Shown one piece after another: positions 60,640 through 64,000 of a stretch of 64,000 bases of DNA (its first letter is position 1; every line of letters begins with the position of its first letter). The position numbers and the translations under genes are program-made. The DNA lies in NCBI GenBank assembly GCA_032162705.1, contig JAVRON010000095.1:6401-70400 (forward strand), read 5' to 3'. This stretch comes from QHXN01 sp032162705 (GTDB lineage: Bacteria > Acidobacteriota > Blastocatellia > Pyrinomonadales > Pyrinomonadaceae). The notes below the pieces were generated by a model. It worked only from the letters and a program-made list of their open reading frames with translations. It had not been told where the DNA came from and did no database searches.

Positions 60640-63585
60640 TCAGGATGACTGCGCGATCAACTGCCGGAGCACGAAGGGAAGAATCCCGCCGTGACGGTAG
60701 TAGTCAATCTCGATGGGCGTGTCGATGCGAAGCGTCAGAGGCACTTCCTGCACGTCGCCGCTTGCGCGCCGTATGCGCAGCGTCACGTCCTGGCGCGGCG
60801 CAATCTCGCCGCCCTGAAGCCCCGTGATGTCGCAGACCTCCGAGCCGTCAAGCCCGAGCGTCTCGGCGTTCGTATGCTCTTTGAACTGAAGCGGGAGCAC
60901 GCCCATGCCGACAAGATTTGAACGATGTATGCGCTCGAAACTCTCGGCGATGACCGCTTTGACGCCGAGCAGGAGCGTTCCCTTCGCGGCCCAATCGCGT
61001 GAAGAGCCTGTGCCGTACTCCTGACCCGCGAAGACGACGAGGGGAACGCCCGCCGCCTGATAATGGACTGAGGCGTCGTAGATGGGCATCACCTCGCGGG
61101 TCGGCTCAAGCGTGGTGATGCCGCCTTCGGTGCCCGGCACCAGAAGGTTCTTGATGCGGACGTTGGCGAAGGTTCCGCGCACCATCACCTGATGGTTGCC
61201 GCGACGCGAGCCGTAGGAGTTGAAGTCCTGTACCTCGACGCCTTTCAGCAGAAGATAGCGGCCCGCGGGCGACTTCATCTTGATCGCTCCGGCGGGCGAG
61301 ATGTGGTCGGTCGTCACCGAGTCGCCGAAGATGGCGAGCGGGCGCGCGCCACGTATGTCGCAGAAACTTCCCGGCTCCATGCTGAACTTCTCGAAGTAGG
61401 GCGGCTCCTGTATGTAGGTCGATTGCGAGTCCCACTCGTAGACCTCGCCCGTGACCGAAGGGATGTCGTTCCAGAGTGGGTTCGCCTCTGCAAAGTCACT
61501 GTAGAGACGCCTGTAAGTCTCCGGGTCGGTCGCCGCGCCCAGAGCCTCTTCGACCTCCTGCATCGTCGGCCAGACATCGCGCAGGAAAACTTCCTCGCCG
61601 TCTTTGCCTGTGCCCAGAGGCTCTCTCGCCATGTCGATGTTGACGCGACCCGCGAGCGCGAAGGCGACGACGAGCGGCGGCGACATAAGGAAGTTGGCGC
61701 GCACGGATTGATGTACGCGCGCCTCGAAGTTGCGATTGCCCGAAAGGACTGAGGCGGTGACGAGATCGTGATCGTTGATGACCGACTCGATGCGCGGGTC
61801 GAGGGGCCCGGAGTTGCCGATGCAGGTCGTGCAGCCGTAGCCGACGACGTTAAAGCCGAGTCGGTCGAGGAAAGGTTGAAGCCCCGTCTTCTGATAATAC
61901 TCCGTCACCACGCGAGAGCCGGGCGCGAGCGAAGGCTTCACGGTCGGCGGCACTGTCAGGCCGCGCTCGACGGCCTTCTTCGCAAGCAGCCCCGCGGCGA
62001 GCATGACGCCGGGGTTCGATGTGTTCGTGCATGAAGTGATGGCCGCGATGACCACATCGCCGTGCCCGAGTTCGACCTCACCCTTCGGGTGAATGGCAAA
62101 CTCCGACGTTGGCTCGTCGAAGTCAACGCGGTCGGGCGTCGGGCGATTGTTCATCATCTCGAACTCGGTCGCCGCGCTCGTGTTCTTGTCGCTGAGCGAG
62201 CCGAGGCTTCCGACCGTCTCGGTCGCGACGGTCAGGGGCGCGGACTCCTGCTCCTGTGCGCCGCCTCCGGCATGCACCGCGCCGGGGAAGACCGGCAGGG
62301 CGCGCGCCACTTCGTGAACTTCGCGGCTCAGGTCAACATGGAAACGCTCGCCGAGCTTTTCCGCCGACATGTTGTAGCCGCTCTCGCCCACGGGCTTGCC
62401 GAGCAGTTCCGTGAACTTCTCTTTGAGCACCGAAAGCTCTATGCGATCCTGCGGGCGCTTGGGGCCCGCGACGCTCGGCTCGATGGTCGAGAGTTCGAGA
62501 CTGAGAGTCGTGCTGTAATCAATCTCCCCCGCGCGTGGGATGCCGAACAGACCTTGTGCCTTGAAGTAGGCGCGGAAGGTCTCGACCTGTTCATCCGCGC
62601 GCCCGGTCGTCAGAAGGTATTCGCAACTCTTCTCGTCCACGGGGAAGTAACCCATCGTCGCGCCGTACTCTGGAGCCATGTTGCCGATGGTTGCGCGGTC
62701 TGTGACGGGGATGGACGTTGCGCCCTCGCCGTGAAACTCGACGAACTTGCCGACGACCTTCGCCTTGCGAAGCATCTCCGTCACACGCAGAACGAGATCG
62801 GTCGCCGTCACGCCCTCTCGCAAAGCGCCCGTCAGATTCACGCCGACCACGTCCGGCGTCAGGATGTAGACGGGTTGACCCAACATCGCGGCTTCTGCCT
62901 CGATGCCGCCGACGCCCCAGCCGACAATGCCGAGGCCGTTAATCATCGTCGTGTGCGAGTCCGTCCCGACCAGCGTATCTGGGTAGTAGACGCCTTCACG
63001 CTCCATTACTCCGCGCGCGAGATGTTCGAGATTGACCTGATGGACGATGCCTATGCCGGGCGGCACGACGTTGAAGCTATGGAAAGCCTGCATGCCCCAC
63101 TTGAGGAATTGATAGCGCGAGCGATTGCGTCGGAACTCCGTCTCCATGTTGAGGCGAAGCGCGTCGGCGCTAGACCAGAAATCGACTTGCACAGAGTGGT
63201 CTATGACGAGATCGACTGGGACGAGCGGCTCGATGATCTCGGGGTCACGTCCCATGCGCTGCACGGCCGAGCGCATCGCCGCGAGATCGACGAGCAGGGG
63301 CACGCCCGTGAAGTCCTGCAACAAGACGCGCGCCACGCTGAACGGAACCTCTTCAGTCCTCTCTGTACGCGGCTGCCAGTTTGCCAGAGAGCGCACGTCC
63401 GACTCTTCGACGACCTTCTCATCAAAGTTCCTGAGGACGGATTCGAGCACGATGCGTATGCACACGGGCAGACGCGAGACGGGCCCGATGCCCTCCGCCT
63501 CAAGCTGTGGCAGCGAATAGAACCGCCCCGTCTTTCCCTTCTCGGTCGTGAATGTTTGTAGAGTATTGAAGAGGTTGTGTCCCAT
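60640..63585 (-). CDS. acnA: Aconitate hydratase A
   Basis: Citrate-isocitrate isomerase. The 981-residue protein has 'VGTDSHTTMINGLGIVGWGV', Cys ligand in 'ITSCTNTSNPGVML', 'YGCTTCIGNSGPL' (two Cys) and C-terminal 'FAGQEYGTGSSRDWAAKGTL'. It is longer than E. coli AcnA (891) owing to an insert near 440-490 ('GGAQEQESAPLTVATETVGS', 'DKNTSAATEF'). ATG 63585 follows GGGGAA; TTG at 63597 is less likely. Confidence 0.95.
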   Translation of the reverse strand: MGHNLFNTLQTFTTEKGKTGRFYSLPQLEAEGIGPVSRLPVCIRIVLESVLRNFDEKVVEESDVRSLANWQPRTERTEEVPFSVARVLLQDFTGVPLLVDLAAMRSAVQRMGRDPEIIEPLVPVDLVIDHSVQVDFWSSADALRLNMETEFRRNRSRYQFLKWGMQAFHSFNVVPPGIGIVHQVNLEHLARGVMEREGVYYPDTLVGTDSHTTMINGLGIVGWGVGGIEAEAAMLGQPVYILTPDVVGVNLTGALREGVTATDLVLRVTEMLRKAKVVGKFVEFHGEGATSIPVTDRATIGNMAPEYGATMGYFPVDEKSCEYLLTTGRADEQVETFRAYFKAQGLFGIPRAGEIDYSTTLSLELSTIEPSVAGPKRPQDRIELSVLKEKFTELLGKPVGESGYNMSAEKLGERFHVDLSREVHEVARALPVFPGAVHAGGGAQEQESAPLTVATETVGSLGSLSDKNTSAATEFEMMNNRPTPDRVDFDEPTSEFAIHPKGEVELGHGDVVIAAITSCTNTSNPGVMLAAGLLAKKAVERGLTVPPTVKPSLAPGSRVVTEYYQKTGLQPFLDRLGFNVVGYGCTTCIGNSGPLDPRIESVINDHDLVTASVLSGNRNFEARVHQSVRANFLMSPPLVVAFALAGRVNIDMAREPLGTGKDGEEVFLRDVWPTMQEVEEALGAATDPETYRRLYSDFAEANPLWNDIPSVTGEVYEWDSQSTYIQEPPYFEKFSMEPGSFCDIRGARPLAIFGDSVTTDHISPAGAIKMKSPAGRYLLLKGVEVQDFNSYGSRRGNHQVMVRGTFANVRIKNLLVPGTEGGITTLEPTREVMPIYDASVHYQAAGVPLVVFAGQEYGTGSSRDWAAKGTLLLGVKAVIAESFERIHRSNLVGMGVLPLQFKEHTNAETLGLDGSEVCDITGLQGGEIAPRQDVTLRIRRASGDVQEVPLTLRIDTPIEIDYYRHGGILPFVLRQLIAQSS

Positions 63586-63675
63586 TTGATTCCCCAAAAG
63601 AAGCTCGCCCGGTGGACTTCCGCCCGCACAAATCTCCCGTCGCCGGGATAGCTTCGGACAGATGATTTTTGTCAG

Positions 63676-63942
63676 CTAAAGATTACCCTTCAGTTTAAGT
63701 TCGCGCCCCGCAATCGTCAAGCAAGACCTTTGCGCGACTACCGAAGTCTGCTGTTGACCGAGCAGGTGTCGTCTCTTAATCAAGTTGTGTCGTAATAAGG
63801 CTTCGCGGATTTCCGACTCTTTCCTTAACTCTTCAAGATAAATCGCAGGAGCGTGGATTAATTGATTAGCTTTAACTCTAAAACCGTTCTGCCATCCCTC
63901 TATAGCATGTTTAACTTGAGTGAAGAGGACAGGGTGATTCAC
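63676..63942 (-). CDS. Possible small or decayed ORF
   Basis: 88 codons translating 'AIEGWQNGFRVKANQLIHAP', 'AIYLEELRKESEIREALLRH' and on. The composition looks more protein-like than the shadows, but there is no good ribosome site, no recognised domain, and its start lies in the repeat arm at 63938. It might be a gene relic. Confidence 0.25.
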   Translation of the reverse strand: MNHPVLFTQVKHAIEGWQNGFRVKANQLIHAPAIYLEELRKESEIREALLRHNLIKRRHLLGQQQTSVVAQRSCLTIAGRELKLKGNL

Positions 63943-64000
63943 CGCAGAGGCGCTGAGGACGCAGAGGGGGCGCGGAGGAAGGCAAGTGCAAGTCTCTGCG
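63938..64000. repeat. Left arm of a TTCACCGCAGAGGCG hairpin, cut by the window end
   Basis: TTCACCGCAGAGGCGCTGAG continues to the end of the window. The expected complementary right arm would lie outside. Confidence 0.75.

Noticed and set aside
62062..63561. 499-codon open frame on the plus strand
   Set aside because: It lies wholly antisense to aconitase. Its translation is Arg/Leu/His-rich with no recognisable domain, a GC-driven shadow.

Overview
The window looks like a chromosomal segment of a high-GC Gram-negative bacterium, most likely an acidobacterium of the Blastocatellia/Pyrinomonas type. Pointers are the LptB/LptC, MlaEFD and PstS lipoprotein systems (a diderm envelope), HPr kinase beside sigma-54, a C-terminal piece of an Oar-like TonB receptor of the kind abundant in Acidobacteria, RNase J, and many intergenic hairpins built from 7-bp tandem units or from a 'TTCACCGCAGAGGCG' arm. 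The taxonomic call is inference; no 16S gene is present and no tRNA gene was recognised.

Layout. Positions 1-7526 (minus strand): small membrane, TPR and ribbon-helix-helix proteins, the RNase P RNA gene (rnpB, 1810-2297), a CPBP-type membrane protein lacking its catalytic charges, and a surface/export group ending in an SLBB polysaccharide-export protein. Positions 7898-31034 (minus): a long housekeeping block. It holds HD-GYP, ftsY, ribD, ksgA, RNase J, ACT, SDR, uppP, PilZ, recJ, an LptC-LptA fusion, lptB, rpoN, hpf, hprK, rapZ, a ManX-type EIIA, ptsH and ptsI. The last part is a permease-less regulatory PTS tied to sigma-54 and HPr kinase.

Positions 31427-36775 (plus): an ECF sigma / zinc anti-sigma / Spy-like sensor cassette, then the lipid transporter MlaE-MlaF-MlaD. 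Positions 36798-37661 hold a decayed junction with 20-bp tandem repeats and a TonB-receptor remnant. Positions 37818-51561 form a phosphate and polyphosphate region: pstSCAB-phoU, a lysine-rich protein, ppx, a broken sixA, a class III ppk2, a secreted CX5R phosphatase, a secreted kinase-like protein and ppk1. Inside it, about 45100-47500 is visibly less GC-rich and carries a toxin-antitoxin-like remnant, which suggests an insertion.

Positions 51656-64000: a 38-codon ORF with a strong ribosome site, a MidA methyltransferase, two tandem zinc-ribbon membrane paralogues, a DinB-like protein, a lipoprotein, a Tat-exported asparaginase, a Uma2 protein, an aldehyde dehydrogenase, a potassium channel and aconitase. 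The most unusual features are the 7-bp-periodic hairpins that supply stop codons to several genes, a 212-bp nested palindrome overlapping ribD, and the secreted kinase/phosphatase pair inside the polyphosphate region.
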